Source: RPQJ01 sp963696545
GTDB taxonomy: Bacteria; Pseudomonadota; Gammaproteobacteria; Steroidobacterales; Steroidobacteraceae
NCBI GenBank assembly: GCA_963696545.1
Contig: CAVOKQ010000014.1
Location: forward strand, 1 to 64,000
Direction: 5' to 3'
Length of the DNA: 64,000 nucleotides
This document shows, in pieces, positions 51,930-60,854 of the stretch; the first letter of the stretch is position 1; the number at the start of each line of letters is the position of its first letter. The notes beneath the pieces are model-generated. The model was given only the letters and a program-made list of their open reading frames with translations. It searched no databases and was not told where the DNA came from. The position numbers were made by a program, and so were the translations under genes.

Positions 51930-54020
51930 TCACCACATGTTGCGCAACTGCGTGGCGACGTCGATGCGTCCACCGGGCCCGGCCGGCGATCCTGCTCCCG
52001 GTTCCGGCCCCTCCGGCCACGCTGCGCGCTCGAACCGCGCGAGCACCGTCTCGGTCAGGAAACGACTTCTTGCGCCCTGCACGTAGCGGTCACCGGTGCG
52101 CGACTGCTGCGTGACGTAGAACCGGACCGGCGCGAGCAGGTGCAGCTCCTGCCTCGCCCGCGTCATCGCCACGTACAGTAGACGCCGCTCCTCGTCGATC
52201 AGTTCCGGCCGTCCGCTGGCGAACTCCGACGGAAAGCTGCCGTCCGTGACGTTCAGCACGAAAACGGACTCCCACTCCTGGCCCTTCGCGGAATGCACCG
52301 TCGAGAGGACCAGGTAATCCTCGTCGAGCAGCGGATCGCCGGAGAGGTCGCCGGTCGCCTGCGGCGGATCGAGCGTGAGCTCGGTGACGAACGACTCGCG
52401 CGTCGCGTACTGCAAGGCCAGCCGCTCCAGTTGCTCGAGGTCGCCGCGCCGCATCTGCGCCGCGTCGTACAGGCGCTCGAGCTCGGGCTCGTACCAGGCC
52501 CGGACCCGCGTGACCTGCCCTTCCCAAGGCGCGTCGCCGGTGATCGAGCTCATCATTCCGACCAGCGCGTTCCAGTGCTCGCGCGTCGCGGCCGGAACGA
52601 CGTGGCCGGCCAGCCCAGGCCAGCGGAATCCCGCGCCTTCGAACGCCTCGCAGACCCGCGCGGAGTTCGCGGGCCCCATGCCAGGCAGCAGTTGCAGCAC
52701 GCGGAACGCGGCAATCCGGTTGCGAGGGTTGTCGGCCCAGCGCAGCACCGCGAGCAGGTCCTTGACGTGCGCAGCTTCGAGGAACTTGAGCCCGCCGTAC
52801 TTCACGAACGGTATGTCTCGCCGCATCAGCTCCAGCTCGAGCACATCGCTGTGGTCGGCGTTGCGGAACAGCACCGCCTGGCGGCGCAGCTCGACTCCGC
52901 GCTCGCGGCACTCGAGCACGCGCTCGACCACGTACTGCGCCTGTGCCTGGTCGTCGAGCACGGTAACGTAGCGCGGCTTCGCGCCGGCCCCGCGCGAGCT
53001 GCGCAGGAACTTGCGGTACTGCCTGCCGCCTTCGGCCATCAGCGCGTTCGAAGCATCGAGCACCGACTGCGTCGAGCGGTAGTTCTCCTCGAGCGTGACC
53101 ACGTGGGCCGGCGGCGAGAACTGCGCGGGGAACTCGAGGATGTTCTCGACGGTCGCGCCGCGGAACGAGTAGATGGCCTGCGCATCGTCCCCGACGACCG
53201 TCACGCCCTGCCCGTCCGGCTTCAGCGCCAGCAGGATCTGCGACTGCAGCGCGTTGGTGTCCTGGTACTCGTCCACGAGTACGTGGTCGAACTGCGCGCC
53301 GATCGTCGCGGCGAGCCCGGCGTCGCGCATCATCACGTTCCAGTACAGCAGCAGGTCGTCGTAGTCGAGCGCTTGCTGCGCGAGCTTCGCCTCGACGTAG
53401 GCGCGGTACAGCGCCGTGAGCTCCTGCTCCCAGTCGAGGCACCAAGGGTAGGCGATCTCGAGCGTCTCGCGCAGCGTGCGCTGCGTGTTGACGCGATTGG
53501 AGTAGATACCGAGGCAGGTGTCCTTGCGCGGGAAGCGCCTCTCGGTCTTCGACAGGCCGAGCCGATGCCGCTCGACGTCCATCAGGTCCGCCGCGTCGCC
53601 GCGATCGAGCACGCTGAACGAAGCATCGAGCCCGAGCCGGTCCGCGTGCTGGCGGATCAGCCGGTTGCCGATCGCGTGGAACGTGCCGGACCACGGCAGT
53701 CGCAGGCTCGGCATCGTGGCCAGACCGCGGGCCGCTGCCGCGGCCTCGGCCACGACGCGCTGCGCACGCCGGGTCATCTCCTGCGCCGCGCGCCGAGTGA
53801 ACGTCAGCAGCAACAGGCGTTCCGGGGCTACGCCGTTCAGCAGCAGGTGGGCGACGCGGTGCGCAAGCGTGCTGGTCTTGCCGGTGCCTGCGCCCGCGAT
53901 CACCAGCAGTGGCGCCGCGCGTACGCCGCCGGCGGGCGCCAGCTCCCCGAAGGTCGCCGCCTCGCGCTGGGCGTCATTGAGTCCGGCGAAGAGTCCGGCG
54001 AAGGCTTCGGCACTGGTCAT
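51930..54020 (-). CDS. UvrD/Rep-type (superfamily 1A) DNA helicase
   Basis: 696 residues from ATG at 54020. Walker A is VIAGAGTGKTSTL (G43-T49), motif Ia LTFTRRAAQEMTRRAQRVV, motif II VLVDEYQDTNALQSQ, III VVGDDAQAIYSFRGA, IV LEENYRSTQSVLDASNAL, V TVHSAKGQEWESVFVLNV and VI RRLLYVAMTRARQELHL. All motifs are intact. It resembles Rep/UvrD paralogues seen in proteobacteria besides the main UvrD, and unwinds DNA 3' to 5'. It is divergent from the DUF6524 gene and heads the three-gene leftward run. Confidence 0.93.
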   Translation of the reverse strand: MTSAEAFAGLFAGLNDAQREAATFGELAPAGGVRAAPLLVIAGAGTGKTSTLAHRVAHLLLNGVAPERLLLLTFTRRAAQEMTRRAQRVVAEAAAAARGLATMPSLRLPWSGTFHAIGNRLIRQHADRLGLDASFSVLDRGDAADLMDVERHRLGLSKTERRFPRKDTCLGIYSNRVNTQRTLRETLEIAYPWCLDWEQELTALYRAYVEAKLAQQALDYDDLLLYWNVMMRDAGLAATIGAQFDHVLVDEYQDTNALQSQILLALKPDGQGVTVVGDDAQAIYSFRGATVENILEFPAQFSPPAHVVTLEENYRSTQSVLDASNALMAEGGRQYRKFLRSSRGAGAKPRYVTVLDDQAQAQYVVERVLECRERGVELRRQAVLFRNADHSDVLELELMRRDIPFVKYGGLKFLEAAHVKDLLAVLRWADNPRNRIAAFRVLQLLPGMGPANSARVCEAFEGAGFRWPGLAGHVVPAATREHWNALVGMMSSITGDAPWEGQVTRVRAWYEPELERLYDAAQMRRGDLEQLERLALQYATRESFVTELTLDPPQATGDLSGDPLLDEDYLVLSTVHSAKGQEWESVFVLNVTDGSFPSEFASGRPELIDEERRLLYVAMTRARQELHLLAPVRFYVTQQSRTGDRYVQGARSRFLTETVLARFERAAWPEGPEPGAGSPAGPGGRIDVATQLRNMW

Positions 54021-54118
54021 CGTCGGACGACTATAGAGCCGGCCTGTATGGATATCCAGTGACCGGGTGCGTGACTGTAAGATACGGTGACGAATCCGCA
54101 ACGAGGCAGAGTCTTTCG

Positions 54119-54529
54119 ATGGGCAAGTTCAACCTGATGGGCGTGCTGTGGCGCGTCGCCTTCTCGCTGGCGCTGGTGTACCTGACGTTCAATCCGTCCG
54201 GTCATTCCTACTTCCACTGGCTGGCCGACGGCTTCCCCTCGATCACGCCGGCCAAGGCGATCGCCGGGATACTGCTGCTCGGAGCGTGGCTGTTCTTCGT
54301 GCATTCGACGTTCAATGCGCTGGGCGGGCTCGGCGTCGGCCTGCTGGTCGCGCTGTTCGCCTGCATCGCGTGGTGGATGGTCAAGCAGGGCTGGCTCAGC
54401 CTGGCCGATCGCGCGGCGATGGCGTGGGTGGTGCTGGGGATCATCGGCATCGTGCTCGGCGTCGGCATGTCCTGGTCGCTGATCCGCCAGAAGGTTTCCG
54501 GCCAGGCCTCGGTGGACCGCGTCGACTGA
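54119..54529 (+). CDS. DUF6524-like four-helix membrane protein
   Basis: 136 residues from ATG at 54119. Four helices: WRVAFSLALVYLTFNPSGHS (with conserved-looking NPSGHSYFHW), AKAIAGILLLGAWLFFVHST, GLGVGLLVALFACIAWWMV and AWVVLGIIGIVLGVGMSWSL. The start region agrees with what I remember of DUF6524. Function unknown. It precedes the peroxidase-like gene by 23 bases. Confidence 0.78.
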   Translation: MGKFNLMGVLWRVAFSLALVYLTFNPSGHSYFHWLADGFPSITPAKAIAGILLLGAWLFFVHSTFNALGGLGVGLLVALFACIAWWMVKQGWLSLADRAAMAWVVLGIIGIVLGVGMSWSLIRQKVSGQASVDRVD

Positions 54530-54552
54530 GAATCCCTGCCGAGGAGGCGCAG

Positions 54553-55146
54553 ATGCCGAAGCGTTACCCGTCGCAGCCCGATCACCTGACCGCGCTCGAC
54601 ATGCCGGTGCCGCCCCGCTCGAAGCTCGATCCCGACCTGCAGCAGTACTTCGGGGTGTGCGACGAGCGACTCGGCTTCGTGCCGAACGTGCTCGCCGTCT
54701 ACACGTTCGACCAGGCGAAGCTGCGCGCCTTCATCGGCATGTACAACGACCTGATGCTCGGCGAATCGGCGCTGTCGAAGCTCGAGCGCGAGATGATCGC
54801 CGTCGTGGTGTCGTCCGCGAACCGCTGCTACTACTGCCAGGTCGCGCACGGGCAGGCGGTGCGCGAGTTGTCCGGCGACCCGGCCCTCGGCGAGCTGCTG
54901 GTGATGAATTACCGGGCGGCGAAGCTCCCGCGCAGGCAACGGGCCATGCTCGACTTCGCGCATCGCATGACCGTCGAGCCCGACGCGGTGTGCGAGGCGG
55001 ACCGTGCCGCGCTGCGCAAGGCGGGCTTCAAGGACCGCGACATCTGGGACATCGCGGCCGTGGCGGCATTCTTCAACATGACGAACCGCATGGCGACCGC
55101 GATCGATATGATGCCGAACGAGGAATACCACTCGGCGAGCCGCTGA
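54553..55146 (+). CDS. AhpD-like peroxidase-related protein (carboxymuconolactone decarboxylase fold)
   Basis: 197 residues. The CxxCx3H redox site is in SSANRCYYCQVAHGQAVREL, the alkylhydroperoxidase D pattern. The lead-in KLDPDLQQYFGVCDERLGFV and the rest fit the uncharacterised peroxidase-related family. Helical throughout. A likely redox role in the cytoplasm is based on the motif alone. ATG at 54553 follows GAGGAGG. Confidence 0.88.
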   Translation: MPKRYPSQPDHLTALDMPVPPRSKLDPDLQQYFGVCDERLGFVPNVLAVYTFDQAKLRAFIGMYNDLMLGESALSKLEREMIAVVVSSANRCYYCQVAHGQAVRELSGDPALGELLVMNYRAAKLPRRQRAMLDFAHRMTVEPDAVCEADRAALRKAGFKDRDIWDIAAVAAFFNMTNRMATAIDMMPNEEYHSASR

Positions 55147-55176
55147 GAGCGGGCGTCACCGTCCGGGAGATACGCC

Positions 55177-55452
55177 ATCAAGACCTATCATTCCGTATCC
55201 ATCCTGCCTGGCTCACCGTGCTGCGCCGCCGCGACCGCCGCCAAGGGCCGCAAGCTGCTGTCGTCCGAGGCTCCGAGCCTGCCGTTGCCGGCCTGCACGG
55301 TGCCAGCGCGGTGCAAGTGCCGCTTTCAGAAGCAAAGCGACCGGCGCGAAGGCGACGACGATCGCCGGTTGCTGGGCTCCTCGCAGCGCAGCGTCTGGTA
55401 CGGCGGCCAGGAAAAGCGCGGCACGCGCGGCCGCCGGTCAAGCGAGAAGTAG
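55177..55452 (+). CDS. Small conserved-type protein with apparent ATC start
   Basis: 91 residues from ATC at 55177, read KTYHSVSILPGSPCCAAATA at the start, with a cluster of cysteines and basic residues (CTVPARCKCRFQKQSDRREG) and ending RGTRGRRSSEK at TAG 55450-55452. The cysteine-rich centre and basic end resemble a small family I have seen in gammaproteobacteria but cannot name. CGGGAG lies seven bases before the ATC. The same frame has a stop at 55144-55146 and no ATG, GTG or TTG before the ATC, so either ATC is the start or an ATG has been misread or mutated. It is 30 bases after the peroxidase gene. Confidence 0.6.
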   Translation: MKTYHSVSILPGSPCCAAATAAKGRKLLSSEAPSLPLPACTVPARCKCRFQKQSDRREGDDDRRLLGSSQRSVWYGGQEKRGTRGRRSSEK

Positions 55453-55501
55453 CCGGAATCGGGGCAAATCGACAATCGGTGAATGGCACCGCTCGTTCGC
55501 G

Positions 55502-56878
55502 TCACCGCACGAGCTTCATCAGCCTTTCTTTCTTCTCCGTGTACGGCGGATAGCGGATCGGCGCGTCGAACCGGAAGCCGCGCTTCATCACAGGCCGCAT
55601 GTGGCTGAAAGACTCGAAGCCGTACCAGCCGGTGTAGCGTCCCATGCCGCTGTTGCCGACGCCGCCGAATGGCAACTCCGGCGACACCATGAAGATCACC
55701 GCGTCGTTGATGCAGACGCTGCCGGCGCTCAGCCGGTCGAGCACCGCGTCCTCGAGCGCCTTGCTCTTCGTGAAAACATACAGCGCCAGCGGTTTCGGCC
55801 GGTCCGCGACGAACTTGATCGCGTGGTGCATCTCGTCAACCGTGATCACCGGCAGCACGGGGCCGAAGATTTCCTCGGTCATCAGCTCCGAATCGAGCGG
55901 CGGGTCGAGCACGATGGTCGGCTCGACGAAGCGCTTGGCCACGTCCACGCGGCCGCCGTGATGGATCTTCTGCCCCTCGAGCAGCTTGGCGAATCGCGCC
56001 GCATGGCGCTCGCTCGCGATGCGGCAGTAGTCGGGGCTCTGCGACGCGTCCTCGCCGTAGAAATCCTTGATGCGACGGGTGATCGCGTCGACGAACTGCG
56101 TCGCGACCGCGCGGTGCACCAGCACATGGTCCGGCGCGACACAGGTCTGGCCGGCGTTGATGAACTTGCCCCACGCGATGCGCGAAGCCGCCACCTCGAG
56201 GTCCGCGCTCTTGTCGATCAGGCAGGGGCTCTTGCCGCCGAGCTCGAGCGTGACCGGCGTCAGGTGCTTCGCCGCCGCGGTCATCACGATGCGCGCCACG
56301 CGCTCGTTGCCGGTGTACAGGATGTGGTCGAACTTCTGCTCGAGCAGTTCGGTGGTTTCAGGGACGCCGCCCTCGACGACCGCGAATGCGTCCTGATCCA
56401 GGTAGCGCGGCAGGATGGAGGCCAGCGCGGCCGACGTGTGCGTCGTAATCTCCGACGGCTTCATGACCGCGCAGTTCCCTGCGGCGATGGCGCCCACCAG
56501 CGGGCACATGATCATCGACAGAGGATAGTTCCACGGCGCGATGATCAGCACGACACCCTTGGGCTCGGGCTGGATGTAGCTGCGCCCCGGCTGCGCCATC
56601 ATCGGCGTGCTGACGCGCGTCGGTCGCATCCAGTTGCCGAGGTGCTTGCGAGCGTACTTCGCCTCCGCTTCGGCCCAGCTCATCTCCGTCATCACCGCTT
56701 CGAACCGCGGCTTGCCCAGGTCCTTGCGCAGCGACTCGACGAAATCCGCCTCGTGGTCGCGCATCGCACGCTCGACCTCGGCCAGCTGGGCAAGCCGCCA
56801 TTCGATCGGGCGGGTCTTGCCGCTGTCGAAGGTCCGGCGCAGCCGGTCGACAATCATGGGAATCGGGGCGCTGCTCAT
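55502..56878 (-). CDS. Aldehyde dehydrogenase (coniferyl-aldehyde-dehydrogenase type)
   Basis: 458 residues from ATG at 56878. Catalytic Cys is in FINAGQTCVAPDHVLV (about residue 246), the general-base Glu in TLELGGKSPCLI, and the NAD motifs are IAPWNYPLSMIMCPLVGAIA and TGNERVARIVM. The C-terminal EKKERLMKL and the FGGVGNSGMGRYTGWYGFES segment fit the short ALDH class that includes fatty and coniferyl aldehyde dehydrogenases. Oxidises aldehydes to acids with NAD(P). Confidence 0.92.
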   Translation of the reverse strand: MSSAPIPMIVDRLRRTFDSGKTRPIEWRLAQLAEVERAMRDHEADFVESLRKDLGKPRFEAVMTEMSWAEAEAKYARKHLGNWMRPTRVSTPMMAQPGRSYIQPEPKGVVLIIAPWNYPLSMIMCPLVGAIAAGNCAVMKPSEITTHTSAALASILPRYLDQDAFAVVEGGVPETTELLEQKFDHILYTGNERVARIVMTAAAKHLTPVTLELGGKSPCLIDKSADLEVAASRIAWGKFINAGQTCVAPDHVLVHRAVATQFVDAITRRIKDFYGEDASQSPDYCRIASERHAARFAKLLEGQKIHHGGRVDVAKRFVEPTIVLDPPLDSELMTEEIFGPVLPVITVDEMHHAIKFVADRPKPLALYVFTKSKALEDAVLDRLSAGSVCINDAVIFMVSPELPFGGVGNSGMGRYTGWYGFESFSHMRPVMKRGFRFDAPIRYPPYTEKKERLMKLVR

Positions 56879-57006
56879 CGGCGTGCTCCATGTGCCCCGT
56901 ACCCCCGGGGCCTGACCTGCCAACTTAGCACAGGTCCGCCGGGGCGGATGCGCCGCCGCGGAAGCAGGCCCGCCGGCCTGCGCGGGCTGCTGCCTGTGTC
57001 ATCCTG

Positions 57007-57561
57007 ATGCCCCAACCGAACGGATCGAGTGACATGGCCGAACAGGTCCGCAACGTCTTCAGTGGCCGGGTACTGACGCTGAATCTCGAGCAGGTGACGC
57101 TGCCGAACGGTCGGGTCGCCGAGCTCGAGATTGCGCACCATCCGGGCGGGGCCGCAATCGTCGCGCTGGACGGCGACGGGCGTGTCTGCCTGCTGCGGCA
57201 GTTTCGCCATGCGGCGGGCGGCTGGCTGGACGAGCTGCCGGCCGGCAAGCTCGATGGTGGCGAGCCGCCGATCGAGTGCGCCGTCCGCGAACTGGCCGAA
57301 GAAGCCGGCATGAGCGCCGGGCGCTGGGACAAGCTCGGCGAGTACCTGAGCTCGCCCGGTGTGTTCACCGAGGTGATCCACGTTTTCCTGGCCCGCGACC
57401 TGGTCCCGGTGGCGTCCGCCCCGGAGGAGCACGAGGTTTTCGAGGTGAACTGGCTGCCGCTGGCCGAGGCGGTCACTCGCGCTGCCCGCGGCGGAATCCG
57501 GGACGGCAAGACTCTCGTGGGTTTGTTCTGGGCACGGGAGGCCCTGGGCGGGGATTCGTGA
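57007..57561 (+). CDS. NUDIX hydrolase, ADP-ribose-pyrophosphatase type
   Basis: 184 residues from ATG at 57007 (ATG at 57034 is an alternative). The Nudix box is GKLDGGEPPIECAVRELAEE followed by AGM, the exact Gx5Ex7REUxEExGU pattern. The upstream DGDGRVCLLRQFRHAAGGWL and ELPAGK sequence is typical of ADP-ribose pyrophosphatases. Hydrolyses nucleoside diphosphate derivatives with Mg2+. It is divergent from the aldehyde dehydrogenase (128 bases between starts). Confidence 0.9.
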   Translation: MPQPNGSSDMAEQVRNVFSGRVLTLNLEQVTLPNGRVAELEIAHHPGGAAIVALDGDGRVCLLRQFRHAAGGWLDELPAGKLDGGEPPIECAVRELAEEAGMSAGRWDKLGEYLSSPGVFTEVIHVFLARDLVPVASAPEEHEVFEVNWLPLAEAVTRAARGGIRDGKTLVGLFWAREALGGDS

Positions 57562-57636
57562 CGGACCTCGCGTTGCCGCCGCAGGCGTAATCTGTAACAT
57601 CACCCGCAACGGACCGCATCTGAGGCGGAGCACGAC

Positions 57637-58020
57637 ATGGCAGACAAACCTCGCCCGAAGCCGGCGTCGCGGAAACCGCCACCGCTCGACAAAGGCGGCG
57701 ACCCGGGCCAACTCAGCGTGGACGACCGCGGCAACGTCACCTGGGAATGGAAGGATGAAGGCGACCTGCTCGCCGACGACGAGGTCGGGGCGGCCGAGCG
57801 AGTCCGCGCACTCGTCGATCCGAATCTGACAGTCAAGGACGACGACAGCGAGCCCACCGATCCGACGATAATCAACGCAAAGGGACTGAAGTCCGGCTAC
57901 AACCCGTACAACAGCGGGACGCTCGGCAAGCAGGGCTGGCACAAGAAGAAGAACCTGAAGGAGCTCTCCAAATGGATCGAGCTCCGCAAGAAGCTTGCCG
58001 AAAAGAAGGACGAGTCGTAG
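57637..58020 (+). CDS. Small hydrophilic protein, unknown function
   Basis: 127 residues, lysine/proline-rich start (KPRPKPASRKPPPLDKGGDP), acidic middle (WEWKDEGDLLADDEVGAAER), and a motif KGLKSGYNPYNSGTLGKQGW before a basic helical end. The composition predicts a partly disordered cytoplasmic protein. It looks conserved in relatives as I remember them but has no known function. It converges on the next gene with 10 bases between stops. Confidence 0.8.
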   Translation: MADKPRPKPASRKPPPLDKGGDPGQLSVDDRGNVTWEWKDEGDLLADDEVGAAERVRALVDPNLTVKDDDSEPTDPTIINAKGLKSGYNPYNSGTLGKQGWHKKKNLKELSKWIELRKKLAEKKDES

Positions 58021-58030
58021 CCGACTGCAC

Positions 58031-58687
58031 TCATCCCCACTGTGCCGCGTGGCGCAGCTTGGCGTGCCGGCCGAGCCGGTAGAACGCGCGCAGCTCCGCC
58101 AGCATCGCTTCCGGGCGAGCCCGCCTGCACCTCAGGAATCGGTCCTCCAGACGGCCGCAGAATCGCGCGGCGAAATGATGCGCTTCCTCGTAGCGAGCAC
58201 GCTCGACCTCGGACAGCGTCGGCAGGAAACCCACGCCTTCAAAGAGCCGGTGGAAGAGCTCCGCAGGAAAGCGGCCGTCGCGCTGCGCGAGCGTCAGCTG
58301 CAGCGCGCTCGCGTACTTGTCCACCTCGCCTTGCAGCTCGAGTTCGAGCAGCGACACGCTGCGCTCGCGCACCGCACACCAGACGAAGTAGTGGAAGTGG
58401 CTCACGCCCTCGAGCGCAGTACAGAAGTCGGCGAGGTTTGCTTCCGACAGCTGCCGCAGCGGGCAGCGGGTCGCGAGGCGCTGCAGCACCGCAGCGTCGA
58501 CATACAGGCTGATCTCCACGCCCTGCTCGCTTTCGGCAATCAGCAGTTGCTCGTCCGTCGGCAGCCTTGCGGCGCCCTGCAGCGCAGCCGCGTGGGCGGG
58601 GTCCGTGATCAGGAAATCGTGCACGTCATGGTCCGCCGGTGCGTCGTAGAGCCCGGCGAGCCTGGCCTGCAGTTGCCGTACCAGCAT
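58031..58687 (-). CDS. Predicted helical cytoplasmic protein, unknown function
   Basis: 218 residues, rich in helices: LVRQLQARLAGLYDAPADHD, ADFCTALEGVSHFHYFVWCA, ELELQGEVDKYASALQLTLA. No signal peptide, membrane helix or metal motif. It lies 14 bases after a second unknown gene on the same strand and is probably its operon partner. The downstream convergent gene is also unknown. No family recognised. Confidence 0.75.
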   Translation of the reverse strand: MLVRQLQARLAGLYDAPADHDVHDFLITDPAHAAALQGAARLPTDEQLLIAESEQGVEISLYVDAAVLQRLATRCPLRQLSEANLADFCTALEGVSHFHYFVWCAVRERSVSLLELELQGEVDKYASALQLTLAQRDGRFPAELFHRLFEGVGFLPTLSEVERARYEEAHHFAARFCGRLEDRFLRCRRARPEAMLAELRAFYRLGRHAKLRHAAQWG

Positions 58688-58701
58688 CGGTCGACCCGGA
58701 G

Positions 58702-59334
58702 TCAGTGCTTCGGGCGGCCCATGGGTACGACAGCCGGAGCCACTCCCATCTGCTGCAGCAGGCCGTGGGCACGCGGGCTACCGGTCTTCAGCCACACTTC
58801 GTAGAGTCGCAGCACGTCGCGGTCGGAGTTGCACCAGGACATCTCGCTGACCTCGTTCAGTGCGTCGACGAGACGCTGGAACTTCGCGGCGAGCTCCGCG
58901 AATACACCCGCCAGCGCGCGGCCACGCACTCCGTGCCCGCACGAACCGGCGAGCGTTCCGTAAGCACAGCCGCCCATTGCGATGTGGTAGTCCACATCGA
59001 CGAGCTTGCGCGCGAACCCGTGCGACAGGAAGCCCGCGACGAACAGGCTGACGTCGCCCATGCGCTGCAGCGTGCGGCTGCGCTGCTCTGCCGACGGCGC
59101 GCTCGCTGCGTCGGCCAGCATCAGCGCGAGCGGCTTCAGGCGCGGCCCCTCGCGGGTCTGGTCGAACAATGCCTCGGAGCGGGAGAACATCGTCAGCATG
59201 TTCACGACGTAGTGCTCGGTGTGATCTTCCACGCCGACCTCGAGCCGTTGCAATGCGTCGTGAACTGCATCGCGGAAGAACTCCTGCAGGTTGCGGACGT
59301 CGATTGCGGACTCGGCGGGCGCATCAAGGCTCAT
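58702..59334 (-). CDS. Predicted helical cytoplasmic protein, unknown function
   Basis: 210 residues from ATG at 59334. Mostly helical: LQEFFRDAVHDALQRLEVGV, HTEHYVVNMLTMFSRSEALF, then FLSHGFARKLVDVDYHIAMG and GCAYGTLAGSCGHGVRGRAL. The cysteines, glycines and histidines in the last stretch might bind a ligand, but no known motif is visible. Upstream partner of the 58031 gene; 270 bases separate its start from divergent mobB. Confidence 0.75.
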   Translation of the reverse strand: MSLDAPAESAIDVRNLQEFFRDAVHDALQRLEVGVEDHTEHYVVNMLTMFSRSEALFDQTREGPRLKPLALMLADAASAPSAEQRSRTLQRMGDVSLFVAGFLSHGFARKLVDVDYHIAMGGCAYGTLAGSCGHGVRGRALAGVFAELAAKFQRLVDALNEVSEMSWCNSDRDVLRLYEVWLKTGSPRAHGLLQQMGVAPAVVPMGRPKH

Positions 59335-59604
59335 GGTTTCCTCACTGTTTCGGGAACGATGGCAGCCGACCCACGCGGCTGCTGACAACCGTGCGGGCAA
59401 GGGAAATCGGTGCGGGATGCGGGGCGGGTCGCGCAGCTGGTGAGGATCAGTCGATCCATCCCCGGCCCACGCTGCAAGTGGAGCGGCGGGAAGCCATGCA
59501 GCGAACTTACCGAAAGCAGTCGCGTGTGATCAAGTGCCCGCGGCGGCGCAGATCACACTTTGCACATAAGATGCCGGGCGGGCACCTTCACGAGAGTTCT
59601 GTGC

Positions 59605-60114
59605 ATGCGGGTCTACGGCATCGTCGGGCGCAAGAACACCGGCAAGACTCATCTCGTCGCGCGGCTGGTACGCGTGGCGACGGCGCGGGGGCTCGTCGTC
59701 TCGACCGTGAAGCACGCGCATCACGCGTTCGATGTCGACCAACCCGGCAAGGACAGCTATGTCCATCGCGAGGCGGGGGCGCGCGAAGTACTGGTGACTT
59801 CGACTCAGCGCTGGGCCTTGCTGCACGAGAACCGCGGCGCCACGGAAGCGTCGTTGCCACAGCTGCTCGCTCTGCTGGCGCCGTGCGACCTCGTCCTGGT
59901 CGAGGGATTCAAGGGCGGCATGCACGCGAAGCTCGAGGTCTACCGTACGTCCTGCGGGCAGCCGCCGCTATCGGCCGACGACGCAACCGTCGAGGCGATC
60001 GCGACCGATGATGCGGCGAGCGTCGGCGGCGAGCTTCCACGCCTGCCGCTGGACGACACGGATGCCGTACTCGATTTCGTGCTGGCTCGCGTCGGTCTCG
60101 ATCGTTCAGCCTGA
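59605..60114 (+). CDS. mobB: Molybdopterin-guanine dinucleotide biosynthesis protein MobB
   Basis: 169 residues. P-loop YGIVGRKNTGKTHLVARLVR (residues 4-23), followed by VSTVKHAHHAFDVDQPGKDS and LVLVEGFKG, all MobB signatures. It binds GTP and helps MobA attach GMP to the molybdenum cofactor. mobA and moe genes are not in this window. Its end overlaps the next gene's end by 9 bases. Confidence 0.92.
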   Translation: MRVYGIVGRKNTGKTHLVARLVRVATARGLVVSTVKHAHHAFDVDQPGKDSYVHREAGAREVLVTSTQRWALLHENRGATEASLPQLLALLAPCDLVLVEGFKGGMHAKLEVYRTSCGQPPLSADDATVEAIATDDAASVGGELPRLPLDDTDAVLDFVLARVGLDRSA

Positions 60115-60798
60115 AGCCGCGAGCAGCCGCACCAGGTCCTCGAGCGAGCCGATCGTGTGCTCGGGCGCCGGCCGCGAGCCGGGCCATGCCACGCCATCGC
60201 GATTGAGCCAGACGGGACGGATGCCCGCGCGACGCGCACCATCGACATCGGCCTCCGGATCGTCGCCGACGTGCAGCGTCGCTGCGGCGGCGACGCCCAC
60301 GGCCTCGAGCAGCATCGTGAAGATGCGCGGATCCGGTTTCAGCACCCCGGCTTCGCGTGCTGCCAGGCTGCGTTCGAAAAAGTGCGCAACCCCGATCGCA
60401 GTCAGGTCCGCATTGCCATTGCTGATCGCGAACAGCCGGTAGCGACCGGCGAGCCATTCGAACGCCGGCAGCACGTCGTCGTACAGCGTGACGTCGTTGC
60501 GCGCGCGATAGAAGACGTCGAACGTCTCATGCGCCATCGACTCCGGATACCCGGACTCGCGCGCATGGGCCAGCAGCGCCTGCGTGCGTAGCCACGTGAA
60601 GTCGTGACGCATCGCGGGGTGCTCCATCGCCATCCGTGCCCTCAAGTCGCGCATCGATTCGAGCGTGTGCCGCTCCAGCACGCGCGGGAAACGCTCGGCG
60701 AGGAACCGCAGCATCGCGTGCTCCGCGCGCAGGATCACCGGCCCCACGTCCCAGAGCGTGTTGTCGAGATCGAAGATGATCGCCTGGACTTCGCGCAT
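60106..60798 (-). CDS. HAD-superfamily hydrolase
   Basis: 230 residues from ATG at 60798. Motif I is AIIFDLDNTLWDVGPVI, motif II LFAISNGNADL, motif III Lys in AGVLKPDPRIFTMLL, motif IV LHVGDDPEADVDGARRAG. An alpha-helical cap lies between I and II. This pattern is typical of haloacid dehalogenase/5-amino-6-uracil phosphatase (YigB)-like enzymes; the substrate is uncertain. Divergent from avtA with 56 bases between starts. Confidence 0.87.
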   Translation of the reverse strand: MREVQAIIFDLDNTLWDVGPVILRAEHAMLRFLAERFPRVLERHTLESMRDLRARMAMEHPAMRHDFTWLRTQALLAHARESGYPESMAHETFDVFYRARNDVTLYDDVLPAFEWLAGRYRLFAISNGNADLTAIGVAHFFERSLAAREAGVLKPDPRIFTMLLEAVGVAAAATLHVGDDPEADVDGARRAGIRPVWLNRDGVAWPGSRPAPEHTIGSLEDLVRLLAASG

Positions 60799-60854
60799 CG
60801 TATCCACGAGTCTAGCGGACCCAGGACACCGGCGATGCAGGCGGGAACGGGTCG

